Under the pieces are notes generated by a model. That model did not search any database, was not told the origin of the DNA, and saw nothing but the letters and a program-made list of their open reading frames with translations. A stretch of 64,000 nucleotides of DNA from Mitsuaria sp. PDC51 (GTDB taxonomy: Bacteria > Pseudomonadota > Gammaproteobacteria > Burkholderiales > Burkholderiaceae_C): NCBI RefSeq assembly GCF_900113225.1, contig NZ_FOZE01000001.1, forward strand, positions 2,418,001 through 2,482,000. Direction: 5' to 3'. Both the position numbers and the translations under genes were made by a program. The first letter of the stretch is position 1. Each line of letters begins with the position of its first letter. Of this stretch, positions 24,514-35,242 are shown one piece after another.

Positions 24514-27375
24514 ATGAGACCCTCACTGCTCACCTCCTGGCTGCTCGCGCTGGCGATGCTCGTGATCGCCGGCCCCGCCGCGGCCGACGATGTCCGGCAA
24601 CGCGTGCGCATCGATGACGGCTGGCGCTTCGCGCTGGGCCACGCCTGGGACCCGGCTCAGGACTTCGACCATGGCACGCGTGCCTTCTTCTTCGCCAAGG
24701 CCGGCTTCGGCGACGGGCCCGCCGCGGCGGACTTCGACGACCGGCCGTGGCGCCGCGTCGACCTGCCGCACGACTGGGCGGTGGAACTGCCGTTCAGCGA
24801 GCGCGGCAGCTCGCCCCATGGCTCGAAGGCGATCGGCCGCGCGTTCCCCGAGAACAGCATCGGCTGGTACCGGCGCGAGCTGGCCATCCCGGCGTCGGCG
24901 CAGGGTCGGCGCATCGCGCTGGAGTTCGACGGCGTCTTCCGCGACAGCGTCGTCTGGATCAACGGGCACTACCTGCGGCGCGAGGCCAGTGGCTACTCGA
25001 GCTTCCGGGTGGACCTCACCGACTACCTGAACTACGGCGGCCGCAATGTCGTCGCCGTGCGGGTGGACGCCACCACGCAGGAGGGCTGGTGGTACGAGGG
25101 CGCGGGCCTCTATCGCCATGTCTGGCTCAGCCAGACCGACCCGCTGCATGTGGACCACTGGGGCACCTTCGTGCGCTCGACCGTCGCGGGACAGCGGGCC
25201 GAAGTCGCCGTCGACACCACGGTGCGCAACGACGGCAAGGGCGCGGCCTCGTTCACGCTGGAACATGAACTGCGCGACCCGGACGGCCGCGTCGTCGCGC
25301 GCACCGCCGTGCCGGCGCGCCAGGTGGCCGCCGATACCGCCGTCACGAGCGGCGCGACGCTGCGGGTGGCCATGCCGCGGCTGTGGTCGCTGGAGACGCC
25401 GCAGCGCTACACCCTGACGACGCGAGTGCGCCGCGACGGCCGGGTCGTCGATCGCTACGACACGCCCTTCGGCATCCGCTCGATCCGCTTCGACGCCGAC
25501 CAGGGCTTCTTCCTCAACGGCCGCCCCGTCAAGCTGCATGGCGCCAACAACCACCAGGACCATGCCGGCATCGGCATCGCGCTGCCGGACGCCATGCACG
25601 ACGCGCGGCTGCGGATGCTCAAGGCCATGGGCGTCAACGCCATCCGCTCGGCCCACCATCCGGCCACGCCGGAGCTGCTGGACGCCTGCGACCGCCTGGG
25701 CATCCTCGTCATCGACGAGCACCGCATGATGGGCACCGCGCCGCAGATCCGCGACGAGCTCGAGCGCATGGTGCGGCGCGACCGCAACCATCCGTCCATC
25801 ATCCTGTGGTCGGTGGGCAACGAGGAATGGGCGATCGAGAACACCGAGATCGGCACGCGCCTGGCGCGGGAGATGCAGGCCATCGTGGCGCGCCTGGATC
25901 CCACCCGCCCGGCGACGCTGGCGGCGTCCAGCTCGGGCCAGCCGGAGGGCACCTCGGTCGGCTCGCAGGTGATCGGCTTCAACTACAAGGGCCAGCACGA
26001 CATCGACGCGATGCACCGCCGCTTCCCCCAGCGGCCGATGGTCGTGACCGAGGAGGGCCTGACCTACGCCACCCGCGGCGTCTACGCCGACGACGCGGCG
26101 CGGGTGCAGGTCGCCGCCTATGACCGGCGCTCGGGCGGCGCGTCGACCTCGACCATCGAGGAGGCCTGGCGTTTCAATGCCGAGCGGCCCTTCCTGGCCG
26201 GCATGTTCGTCTGGACCGGCTTCGACTACCGCGGCGAGACCACGCCCTTCGGTTGGCCGGCCATCTCGTCCCAGTTCGGGATGATGGACACGACCGGCGC
26301 GCTGAAGGACAGCGGCTACTACCTGAAGGCCGCCTGGACCACCGAGCCGATGGTCCACCTGCTGCCGCACTGGAACTGGCCGGGCCGCGAAGGCCAGCCG
26401 ATCGACGTGCGGGTCTACGGGAACACCGACGAGGTGGAGCTGCTGCTCAACGGTCGCTCGCTGGGCCGCAAGACGCTGCAGCGCTACGGGCACCTGCAGT
26501 GGAGCGTGCCCTACGAGCCGGGCACGCTGGTGGCGCGCGGCTACAGGCGCGGCGAATGGGTCGCCTCCGACACCGTGGCCACCACCGGCGACGGCGCGGC
26601 GGTGCGCTTGACGGTGGACCGCGCGAAGATCCGCGCCGATGGCACCGACGTGGCGCTGGTCACGGTCAACGTGGTCGACCGCGAGGGCCGGGTCGTGCCC
26701 ACGGCCGGGCAGCGGATCGACTTCGAAGTCGACGGCGCCGCGAGGCTGATCGGCATGGGCAACGGCGATCCGGGTTCGCACGAGGCCGACAAGCCGACCG
26801 AGCGCCATCGCTTCGTGCCGCTCACCGAATGGCGGCATCGCGGCATCGAGCGGCCGGAGGACGCCGCCGCGCTGATCGCGGACACCGGCGCGACGGGCTG
26901 GCGCGAGCCCTTCGGATGGGTGCCGCCCGAGCAGCAGCCCGCCGACCGCGCCTGGAACCTCGTGCGCGCCAGTTTCCCGCGCCCGACCACGGCGGCGGGT
27001 GAGCGGTCAACGCTGTTCATCGGCGACCTGGGCGCCGGCCAGTTGGTCTACGTGAACGGCCGGGCCGTGACGCCGAGGCTCGAGCAGGGCCTCGGCGTGG
27101 TGGACCTGGATCCTGCGCAGCTGCGCGACCGCAACACGCTCGCCCTGGTCTTCCCCACGCCGGCCGGCGGCCTGCGCGCGATGACCGACAACGCGCAAGG
27201 CGGCAAGCGCTGGGTCACCTTGCGGGCGACGACGCCGGCCGCGCCGTGGCAGCGCCGGGTCTTCAACGGGCAGGCGCAGGTGATCCTGCAGTCCACCGGC
27301 GCGAGCGGCCCAGCCACGCTGCGCGCGCGCGGCGAGGGGCTGCCGACCGCGACCTTGACCCTCGACGCCTTCTGA
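24514..27375 (+). CDS. Secreted GH2 beta-galactosidase-like enzyme C
   Basis: Glycoside hydrolase family 2 protein of 953 residues with a signal peptide (LALAMLVIAGPAAADD). The sugar-binding domain (RVDLPHDWAVELPFSERGSS) includes QEGWWYEGAGLYRHVWL, as in enzyme A. The acid/base is Glu437 in VGNEEWA and the nucleophile Glu513 in VVTEEGLTY. After the barrel come HWNWPGREGQPIDVRVYG and a Big-like domain. A galactose-binding-like domain (about residues 780-900) is inserted before the final VFNGQAQVILQST strand, whereas in enzyme A the equivalent module follows that strand. It lies 89 bp after enzyme B without a visible terminator and 6 bp before the GH3 gene, so it is part of the same operon. It probably removes beta-galactosyl residues from plant side chains. 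Confidence 0.88.
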   Translation: MRPSLLTSWLLALAMLVIAGPAAADDVRQRVRIDDGWRFALGHAWDPAQDFDHGTRAFFFAKAGFGDGPAAADFDDRPWRRVDLPHDWAVELPFSERGSSPHGSKAIGRAFPENSIGWYRRELAIPASAQGRRIALEFDGVFRDSVVWINGHYLRREASGYSSFRVDLTDYLNYGGRNVVAVRVDATTQEGWWYEGAGLYRHVWLSQTDPLHVDHWGTFVRSTVAGQRAEVAVDTTVRNDGKGAASFTLEHELRDPDGRVVARTAVPARQVAADTAVTSGATLRVAMPRLWSLETPQRYTLTTRVRRDGRVVDRYDTPFGIRSIRFDADQGFFLNGRPVKLHGANNHQDHAGIGIALPDAMHDARLRMLKAMGVNAIRSAHHPATPELLDACDRLGILVIDEHRMMGTAPQIRDELERMVRRDRNHPSIILWSVGNEEWAIENTEIGTRLAREMQAIVARLDPTRPATLAASSSGQPEGTSVGSQVIGFNYKGQHDIDAMHRRFPQRPMVVTEEGLTYATRGVYADDAARVQVAAYDRRSGGASTSTIEEAWRFNAERPFLAGMFVWTGFDYRGETTPFGWPAISSQFGMMDTTGALKDSGYYLKAAWTTEPMVHLLPHWNWPGREGQPIDVRVYGNTDEVELLLNGRSLGRKTLQRYGHLQWSVPYEPGTLVARGYRRGEWVASDTVATTGDGAAVRLTVDRAKIRADGTDVALVTVNVVDREGRVVPTAGQRIDFEVDGAARLIGMGNGDPGSHEADKPTERHRFVPLTEWRHRGIERPEDAAALIADTGATGWREPFGWVPPEQQPADRAWNLVRASFPRPTTAAGERSTLFIGDLGAGQLVYVNGRAVTPRLEQGLGVVDLDPAQLRDRNTLALVFPTPAGGLRAMTDNAQGGKRWVTLRATTPAAPWQRRVFNGQAQVILQSTGASGPATLRARGEGLPTATLTLDAF

Positions 27376-27381
27376 AACGAC

Positions 27382-30129
27382 ATGCCTGCTGAAACACCCC
27401 TGCCTGCAGCCTCGACGGATTGGCGTCGGCGCGCGATGTCGGTCCTGGCCTCGCCCCTGACCACAGTGCTGGCGACGTCGTTGGCCGCGTCGCTGGCATG
27501 CGCGTCGACCACCGGCGTCGCGGCCGCCCCCACCGCGTCCCCGCTCGCGGACGCACCGCCGCCCGCCGCCACCGGTGCGCCGCCGAGCCCCTCGATGCAA
27601 CGGGCGCAGGCGCTGGTGGCGCGGATGACGCTGGCCGAGAAGGCGAGCCAACTGCAGCACGAGTCGCCGGGCATTCCGCGGCTCGGCATCCCGGCCTACA
27701 ACTGGTGGAGCGAAGGCCTGCACGGCGTCGCGCGCGCCGACGTGGCGACGGTGTTCCCCCAGGCCATCGGCCTGGCGGCGACCTGGGACACGCCGCTCGT
27801 GCAGCGCGTGGGCGAAGTCATCGGCATCGAGTTCCGCGCCAAGTTCCGGGGCACCGTCGGTGCCGACGGCTCGTCCGGCCTGTACCGCGGCCTGACGGTG
27901 TGGTCGCCCAACGTCAACATCTTCCGGGACCCCCGCTGGGGCCGCGGCCAGGAGACCTATGGCGAGGACCCCGCGCTGACCGCGCGCATGGGCGTGGCCT
28001 TCATCCAGGGGCTGCAGGGACCGGACCCGCGGCATCCGCGCGTGTCCGCGGCGGTGAAGCACTTCGCGGTGCACAGCGGCCCCGAGGCCGATCGCCACAA
28101 GGAGGACGTGCGGGTCTCGCCGCGCGACCTGGTGGACACCTACCTGCCGGCCTTCCATGCGGCGGTCACCGAAGGCCGCGCGGAATCGGTGATGTGCGCC
28201 TACAACGCGGTCGACGGCGTGCCCGCGTGCGCCAGCGAGCCGCTGCTGCGGCAGCGGCTGCGCGAGGAATGGAAGTTCCAGGGGCATGTGGTGTCGGACT
28301 GCGGCGCGGTGGCCGACATCCACCAGGACAGCGCCCACCACCATGTGAAGACGCCCGAGGCCGCCGTGGCCCTGGCGGTGCGCGCCGGCACCGACCTGAT
28401 CTGCGACTTCGGCGGCAACAGCACCGCCTCGCCCACCACCACCGTGGCGGCCGTGCGGCAGGGCCTGCTGGCCGAGGCCGACCTCGACCGGGCGCTGCAT
28501 CGGCTGTTCGACGTGCGCTTGCGCCTGGGCCTGCTCGACCCGCCTGGGCAAGGGCCCTTCGCCGGGATCACGGCGGACGAGTTCGACACGCCCGCGCATC
28601 GCGCGCTCAACCTGGAGACGGCCCGTCGCTCGCTGGTCCTGCTGAAGAACGATGGGCTGCTGCCATTGAAGACGCCGCCCCGGCGCATCGCGGTGATCGG
28701 CCCCAACGCCGACAGCGTCGACGCGCTGGTGGGCAACTACAACGGGACGCCGTCCCGGCCGGTCACGCTGCTGGCCGGTCTGAAGGCCCGCTATCCGGAC
28801 GCCCGGATCGACTTCGTCGAAGGCACGGGCTGGGTGGCGCCGCCGCTGGAAGACCTGCCGGCCGAGCGGCTGTGTGCCGACGCCGCCTGCACCCGCCCCG
28901 GCCTGAGCTTCGAGCGCTTCGCCAATCTCCAGCTCGAGGGCCCGCCGATCTCGTCGACGGTCGAGGCGCAAGCCCGCTTCCGATGGGGCTGGCCGGATGC
29001 GCATGACCGCCAGGAATCGGCGCGCTGGAGCGGCTTCGTGCGCGCCGCCGAGAGCGGCGAGCATCTGTTCCGGCTGAAGGGGAACCGGGGCTACCGCGTC
29101 TGGATCGACGGCGAACGGGTGGTGGACCTGTGGGACATCGCCTGGCCCACCAGCACCCGCGGCGTGCAGCTCGAGGCGGGGCGGACCTACGCCCTGCGCG
29201 TGGAGGCGCTGCAGACCGGCTGGGAAGGCGAGCAGCGCCTGCAGTGGAGCCGGCCCGGCGCCAGCGACGAGGCCGCCCTGGCCGCCGCGCGCGAGGCCGA
29301 CCTGGTGGTCTTCGCCAGCGGCTTGACCTGGGAGTTCGAGGGCGAGGAGATGACGGTGCTGGCGCCCGGCTTCGCGGGCGGGGACCGCACCCGGATCGAT
29401 CTGCCGGCACCCCAGCAGAAGCTGCTGGAGCGCCTGGCCGGCCTGGGCCGCCCGCTGGTGCTGGTGAACTTCAGCGGCAGCGCCATGGCCTTCGGCGCCG
29501 CGACATCGCAGGCCGTGGCCATCGTGCAGGCCTGGTATCCGGGCGGCGAAGGCGGCCAGGCGGTGGCGGAGCTGCTGGCCGGCGACTTCAGTCCGTCCGG
29601 CCGGCTGCCGGTCACCTTCTACCGGTCCGCCGAGCAACTGCCGCCCTTCAAGGAGTACGGCATGCAGGGGCGCACCTACCGCTGGTTCAAGGGCGAGCCG
29701 CTGTTCCCCTTCGGCCACGGGCTGGGCTACGCGCGCTTCAGCTATGCACAGGCCCGGCTCGCGAGCCCCCGGGTCCAGGCCGGGCAAGGCACGCGGCTGT
29801 CGGTGCTGTTGAAGAACGAGAGCGGACGCGAGGCGGCCGAGGTCGTCCAGGTCTATGCCCGGCGCCCCGGTGCCCTCGCGCCGGAACGCACGCTGGTGGC
29901 CTTCCGGCGGGTCGTGCTGCGCGGCGGCGAATCGCGCCGGCTCAGCTTCGATCTGGACGCCAAGGCGATGAGCGTCGTGCAGTCCGATGGACAGCGCGTC
30001 GTGGAGGACGGGCCGGTGTGGCTGTGGATCGGCGGAGGACAACCGGTGCCGGCGATCACCGGCGTGCGCGCGCCGGGTCGGGCCTTGACCCTGCAGGTCA
30101 CCGGCCGCGCGCGACTGCCGGCGTTCTGA
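27382..30129 (+). CDS. Secreted GH3 beta-glucosidase/beta-xylosidase with PA14 insertion
   Basis: Glycoside hydrolase family 3 enzyme of 915 residues. A long N-terminal leader contains a signal-like segment (VLATSLAASLACASTTGVAA). The barrel domain holds WSEGLHGVARAD, NIFRDPRWGRGQETYGEDP, KHFAVHSGPEADRH and the nucleophile Asp306 in VVSDCGAVADI. The second domain starts around LLPLKTPPRRIAVIGPNAD. A PA14-type domain is inserted (RWSGFVRAAESGEHLFRLKG...VWIDGERVVDLW). The fibronectin-III-like end includes FPFGHGLGYARFSY and AAEVVQVYARRP. The motif set resembles beta-xylosidases/glucosidases of xyloglucan and arabinoxylan loci. It starts 6 bp after the preceding GH2 gene and is the last gene of the operon. 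Confidence 0.9.
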   Translation: MPAETPLPAASTDWRRRAMSVLASPLTTVLATSLAASLACASTTGVAAAPTASPLADAPPPAATGAPPSPSMQRAQALVARMTLAEKASQLQHESPGIPRLGIPAYNWWSEGLHGVARADVATVFPQAIGLAATWDTPLVQRVGEVIGIEFRAKFRGTVGADGSSGLYRGLTVWSPNVNIFRDPRWGRGQETYGEDPALTARMGVAFIQGLQGPDPRHPRVSAAVKHFAVHSGPEADRHKEDVRVSPRDLVDTYLPAFHAAVTEGRAESVMCAYNAVDGVPACASEPLLRQRLREEWKFQGHVVSDCGAVADIHQDSAHHHVKTPEAAVALAVRAGTDLICDFGGNSTASPTTTVAAVRQGLLAEADLDRALHRLFDVRLRLGLLDPPGQGPFAGITADEFDTPAHRALNLETARRSLVLLKNDGLLPLKTPPRRIAVIGPNADSVDALVGNYNGTPSRPVTLLAGLKARYPDARIDFVEGTGWVAPPLEDLPAERLCADAACTRPGLSFERFANLQLEGPPISSTVEAQARFRWGWPDAHDRQESARWSGFVRAAESGEHLFRLKGNRGYRVWIDGERVVDLWDIAWPTSTRGVQLEAGRTYALRVEALQTGWEGEQRLQWSRPGASDEAALAAAREADLVVFASGLTWEFEGEEMTVLAPGFAGGDRTRIDLPAPQQKLLERLAGLGRPLVLVNFSGSAMAFGAATSQAVAIVQAWYPGGEGGQAVAELLAGDFSPSGRLPVTFYRSAEQLPPFKEYGMQGRTYRWFKGEPLFPFGHGLGYARFSYAQARLASPRVQAGQGTRLSVLLKNESGREAAEVVQVYARRPGALAPERTLVAFRRVVLRGGESRRLSFDLDAKAMSVVQSDGQRVVEDGPVWLWIGGGQPVPAITGVRAPGRALTLQVTGRARLPAF

Positions 30130-30223
30130 GCGGGCGTCGCACCGGTCCACGGCGTTACGCTGTCCGGCCGCCATCGCCTGGGCGCGGCCCGGGCAGGCTC
30201 GAACGAAGGAAGGACACATCGGC

Positions 30224-31195
30224 ATGGCATCGAATCAGGGTTCGCGCGCGGATCGGTCGCGTCGCCGCATGGCGTTGGCCGTGGTCATCGGCGCATTGCT
30301 GCTGGCGGCCGGCGGTTGGCTGTCGAGCCGGCCCAGTGATGCCGCTGGCCCCGCCAAGGCGACGGCGGCGAGCTCGCCCACGAATGAACCCGGCTCGTCG
30401 CTTCCGGCGGCGAAGTCCGAGGCGGCATCGGCCGTGATGGCGGTCGCCTCGTCGGCGCCCGGCTCGACGAGCGCCCCGCCTCCTGCGCCCGGCTGGCCAG
30501 AGGACGCGCTGCGTCGGGTCCAGCTGGCGCTGGACGGCCATGGGACGCCGAAGGACATGATGGAGGCGGCCATGATGCTCTCCGCCTGCCAGGGCGCGGA
30601 CGCGATGGTGGACCACCAGTACAGGGAGCGCGACCAGCCGTCCGCGACGGGTCGGCAGCTCGAGCGGATCACGGGCCTGTCCAGCCAGGAGTGGATCCGC
30701 CGCTCGCAGGATTTCCAGCGTCACTGCCAGGTCTTCGATGCCGCCACGCTCGCCCGCCAGGGCGAGCTGCTCAAGCGTGCCCACGATGGCGGCGCCAAGG
30801 ACGCCGCGTTGCCCTACCTGCAATGGCTGGACGCGAACCGGCAGCCGATCGATCCGGCGCTGCGCGGGCAGCTGCAGCGCGAGGCGCGCCAGACGGCCGA
30901 GGACGGCGATTTCATGGCGCTGGTGACCTTCAGCTTCGCCTTCAATCCGGGCGCGATGGGCATCACCGAGGTCCAGCGGCAGGCCTACAAGGAAGCGCAA
31001 TTTCGCATCCAGGGTTTGATGTCGGGCGCGGAGATGGAAAAGGCCAGCCGCGATGCGATGGCGGACACGGAAAAGACGATGAGCCAGTGGGGCATGGTGC
31101 CGTCGCCATTGACGGCCGAGCAGCAGCGCGAGGCTGACGCGCTGGCCGCGCGGGTGATCGAGGCCTGGCGCAAGCGTCAAGGCAAGCCGGGGTGA
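30224..31195 (+). CDS. Membrane-anchored protein of unknown function
   Basis: Protein of 323 residues that I do not recognise. An N-terminal basic stretch (SRADRSRRRMALAVVIGALL) leads into one hydrophobic segment, about residues 16-34. A low-complexity Ala/Ser/Pro linker follows to about residue 90. The remaining 230 residues are a helix-rich, soluble-looking domain containing AAMMLSACQGADAMVDHQY and FQRHCQVFDAATLARQGELL, reminiscent of TPR/SEL1-like helical pairs, and two Cys that could pair. It is probably anchored in the inner membrane with the helical domain in the periplasm. A gaaggaaggac ribosome binding site precedes the ATG. It is about 95 bp downstream of the GH3 gene and looks like a separate unit. 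Confidence 0.75.
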   Translation: MASNQGSRADRSRRRMALAVVIGALLLAAGGWLSSRPSDAAGPAKATAASSPTNEPGSSLPAAKSEAASAVMAVASSAPGSTSAPPPAPGWPEDALRRVQLALDGHGTPKDMMEAAMMLSACQGADAMVDHQYRERDQPSATGRQLERITGLSSQEWIRRSQDFQRHCQVFDAATLARQGELLKRAHDGGAKDAALPYLQWLDANRQPIDPALRGQLQREARQTAEDGDFMALVTFSFAFNPGAMGITEVQRQAYKEAQFRIQGLMSGAEMEKASRDAMADTEKTMSQWGMVPSPLTAEQQREADALAARVIEAWRKRQGKPG

Positions 31196-31279
31196 ATCGC
31201 ACAAGCCCTCGCTGTCGATGGGCAAGTGCTGGCCCGCGAATTGCACGCCTTCGCGCGCACGACGCGCGAGGCACCTAAA

Positions 31280-31298
31280 GCGGCTCCATCCGAGCCGC
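31280..31298 (+). terminator. Possible terminator after the anchored-protein gene
   Basis: GCGGCTC at 31280-31286 and GAGCCGC at 31292-31298 form a perfect 7-bp stem with a 5-base loop, followed by a weakly T-containing stretch (gtctgacattcctt). It lies 85 bp after the preceding stop codon and about 125 bp before the next gene, a sensible place for transcription to end. Confidence 0.4.
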
Positions 31299-31332
31299 GT
31301 CTGACATTCCTTGGCCGCGTTGGATGAAAACG

Positions 31333-31349
31333 CTGACAAATTTCGTCAG
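31333..31349. promoter_or_regulatory. Small palindrome upstream of lipoprotein gene
   Basis: CTGAC at 31333-31337 and GTCAG at 31345-31349 are inverted around an AT-rich centre (aaatttc), about 75 bp upstream of the lipoprotein start. It may be an operator or an upstream promoter part. It has no second copy that I could find, so this is tentative. Confidence 0.25.
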
Positions 31350-31424
31350 TGCGATGCCACCAACTTGCAACGGACCTGTCACCGCCGCGCGCGCATGACG
31401 CTTCACATCATTCGAAAGGAACCC

Positions 31425-32804
<1,380 letters not shown>

Positions 32805-33047
32805 GCGGCAGCCAGCATCGGGCGCGTGGCGGCCCCGCGTCGCCGCGGCGCCCGGTCGTCCATCGGCAAGCTTCTGCGACGAGAATGCGCGCGCGGCGCG
32901 GCCCATCCCTCGGGATGCGGACCGCCCCGCGATCGCCTGCCCCGGCGACAGCCACCGAGGTTCGATACCGAGGGCCGGCCTGCGCGGGGTGGTCCCCAAC
33001 CGCCAGATCCGCGCACCCGACCGCTCGTGCGCCGGCCGAGTCCCCGC

Positions 33048-34208
33048 ATGCTGTCCCGTCTCGATCTGCCGACCGTCCTGTTGTTCTACAACACGTCCCT
33101 GCTCGCCGGCGCATTCGCCATCGTCCACGTCCGTCGCAATTCATGCCGCCCCGAGGGCCTCATGGGGCTGGCGACCGCCTACCTCATGCTGGCCGCCGGA
33201 GCCGCGCTGGCTTGGAACGGCGAGGAAGCCGCCCTGCCCGCGGCGGTCTGGACGCACGGCAGCCTGCTGCTCGGCACGGCCGGCTATGCGGTCTTCCACG
33301 CCGGCATCCTCGCGATGAGCGGCCGCCGCCGCGTCCACTGGGGGCTCCTGCTGACGCCGGTGCTGCTGTGTTTTCTGGTGGGGCTGGTCACCGGGTTCCC
33401 CCGCGACAACCTGAGCCGCGCCGGCGTGTTCCATGCGGCCGCCGTGCTGTCGCTCGCGTGCAGCGCCCACGAGATGCTGCGCAACCATCGCCTCGAGGCC
33501 CTGCCATCGAGCCGGCTGCTCGCGGCGCTCCTGGCGCTCAGCGGCGGCGTCTACACGCTCAGGCTGGTGTTCATCCTGAATGGCACCGCGGGCAGCGCCG
33601 GCTTCTCGCTGGCGTTCTTCGTGCAGATGTTCTGCCATTTCGGCATCGCCCTGATGGTGGCCACCATCTCCAAGGAGCGCGCGGAAGTGCGCCTCGCCCA
33701 ATTGGCGGACACGGACCCGTTGACCGGCGTGGGCAACCGCCGCTGGCTCGGCACGCGCCTGCCCAAGCAGCTGCGAGGCCACAGTGCGGTCCTCCAGCTG
33801 GACCTGGACCGGTTCAAGCGCATCAACGACCAGTACGGACACGCCGCCGGCGATGCGGTCCTGGTGGCCTTCGCCAGCTGCCTGAAGGCGCAGCTGCGCG
33901 AGTCCGATCTGCTGGCCCGCACCGGCGGCGAGGAGTTCCTGGTGTACACGCCCAACGTCACCGAGGCGGTAGCGCGCTCCATCGCCGAGCGACTCCGGGC
34001 CAGCGTCGAGCAGTTGCAGATCGTCGAGGACGGCACGCCCCTGCCGGTGTCCACCAGCATCGGCGTGGCCTGGGTGGCGGACGGCAGCGCGCCCGCGGCG
34101 GCCTGCCTCGCCCGGGCCGACGAGATGCTCTACGAGGCCAAGCGCGACGGCAGGAACCGCGTGGCCTTCGCCACGATGGCAGTGCAGGCGCCCGACCGCG
34201 CCGCATGA
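33048..34208 (+). CDS. Diguanylate cyclase with N-terminal membrane domain
   Basis: Protein of 386 residues. The first 210 or so residues contain about six to seven hydrophobic segments (LPTVLLFYNTSLLAGAFAIV, MGLATAYLMLAAGAALAW, WGLLLTPVLLCFLVGLV and others). A GGDEF domain follows with DPLTGVGNRRWL, LDLDRFKRINDQYGHAAGD and an active GGEEF signature (TGGEEFLVY). It should make cyclic di-GMP in response to a membrane or periplasmic cue. No RxxD inhibitory site is evident right before the signature. The ATG at 33048 puts the start just ahead of the first membrane helix; an open frame back to 32826 encodes an unlikely Arg-rich stretch. It converges on the deacetylase gene after 15 bp. Confidence 0.87.
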   Translation: MLSRLDLPTVLLFYNTSLLAGAFAIVHVRRNSCRPEGLMGLATAYLMLAAGAALAWNGEEAALPAAVWTHGSLLLGTAGYAVFHAGILAMSGRRRVHWGLLLTPVLLCFLVGLVTGFPRDNLSRAGVFHAAAVLSLACSAHEMLRNHRLEALPSSRLLAALLALSGGVYTLRLVFILNGTAGSAGFSLAFFVQMFCHFGIALMVATISKERAEVRLAQLADTDPLTGVGNRRWLGTRLPKQLRGHSAVLQLDLDRFKRINDQYGHAAGDAVLVAFASCLKAQLRESDLLARTGGEEFLVYTPNVTEAVARSIAERLRASVEQLQIVEDGTPLPVSTSIGVAWVADGSAPAAACLARADEMLYEAKRDGRNRVAFATMAVQAPDRAA

Positions 34209-34223
34209 CGCGTGGCGGGGGAC

Positions 34224-35027
34224 CTACTCCTCGCGCCACTGCAGGTGCACCACGCGCAGGCCCTGGGCCTTGATCGTGCGCAGCAGCAGCGGCAGCGCCG
34301 CGGCGGTGCGGTCCTGCGCATCGTGCAGCAGCACGATGCCGCCACCCGAGGCGCCCAGGCGCTGCGCGAGCTTGTCGGGCATCTGCTGGGCGCTCTGGGG
34401 CTCCCAGTCCTCGACGCCCAGGTCGACCGACATCACGGTGTAGCGCGAGGCCGCGAGCGCCTCGCGCAGGACCGGTGTTTCCTCGAGGAAGGGAAAGCGG
34501 TAGGCCGCCGCCCGGCCGCCGAAGACCTCGCGGTACGCGGCCTCGGCGGCCCGCAGGTCATCCAGCTGCTCCGATGCGGGCAGTGACGCGAAGTGGGGAT
34601 GGCGGAAGCCGTGCAGGCCGGCGCTGTGCCCCTGCGCCTTCACCTCCCTGGCGAGCGCCGCATCGGCCAGCATCGGCTCGCCGTTCATGAAGAAGGTCGC
34701 CCGCACGCACTCGGCCTTCAGCGCCTGGAGCACGAGCGGGGTGGAGGCCGGCCGCGGCCCGTCGTCGAAGGTGATCACCACCTCGCCCGGCTGCAGCGGC
34801 AGTGGCCCGTGCTGCGCGCGACCGTAGGCCGCGGATTCGCGCGGCAGCGTCAGCACGCGCGAGGTGCCCAGCGCGGCCGGGCCGCAATCGGCCGCCGCGC
34901 CCAGCGCCTGGCCCAGGGCGAGCACCGTCAGCGCTGCACGCGCCGTGCACAGCCGCGGCCGGCGCACCGTCCGGCGCGAGACCCGCGCCTCGTCGGCCTC
35001 GGGGACGTCGTCCCACGCATTCCTCAT
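34224..35027 (-). CDS. Secreted polysaccharide deacetylase
   Basis: NodB-homology carbohydrate esterase (CE4) of 267 residues. An Arg-rich N-terminus leads into a hydrophobic segment (ARAALTVLALGQALGAAAD), a signal peptide or anchor. Motif 1 is VVITFDDGP, motif 2 HGFRHP (Gly replaces the usual Ser/Thr), motif 3 AYRFPF (less canonical), motif 4 DLGVEDW and motif 5 IVLLHD. Metal and catalytic residues are therefore present. It removes acetyl groups from N-acetylated or O-acetylated glycans, for example peptidoglycan, chitin oligomers or xylan. The ATG at 35027 has a ggaga six bases upstream; longer in-frame starts at 35045 or further lack this. The substrate is unknown. Confidence 0.87.
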   Translation of the reverse strand: MRNAWDDVPEADEARVSRRTVRRPRLCTARAALTVLALGQALGAAADCGPAALGTSRVLTLPRESAAYGRAQHGPLPLQPGEVVITFDDGPRPASTPLVLQALKAECVRATFFMNGEPMLADAALAREVKAQGHSAGLHGFRHPHFASLPASEQLDDLRAAEAAYREVFGGRAAAYRFPFLEETPVLREALAASRYTVMSVDLGVEDWEPQSAQQMPDKLAQRLGASGGGIVLLHDAQDRTAAALPLLLRTIKAQGLRVVHLQWREE

Positions 35028-35138
35028 GTCGTCTCCAGCGGTCATGGTTGCCGGCGAGCTTAACGAAGGGGCGTGACCTCCGAAGCGGTGCATCCACCGA
35101 TACCGCCTGTTTCCAAGCCGGTGACGCGACGGTGGGGA

Positions 35139-35180
35139 CTCGGTGATGTTTGGGTGGCGGCTGCTCCGTAAGCTCCGGCC
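35139..35180 (+). promoter_or_regulatory. Conserved promoter-like element, copy 1 (GH28 gene)
   Basis: CTCGGTGATGT at 35139-35149 and CTCCGTAAGCT at 35164-35174, followed by sCGGCC, recur with the same spacing at 38525-38566 before another gene. The TAAGCT part resembles a degenerate -10. The position, about 65 bp before the polygalacturonase start, fits a promoter or an activator site plus -10. Confidence 0.5.
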
Positions 35181-35242
35181 CCTGATCAACGCTTCGCGCC
35201 TGCCTCGGCCCGCCCGGCCGGCGCACCGACTTCAAGGATCCC

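Noticed and set aside
27007-30225. A 1072-codon minus-strand open frame opposite the GH3 gene
   Set aside because: Antisense of GH2 enzyme C end and GH3; no signal peptide, domain or ribosome binding site.
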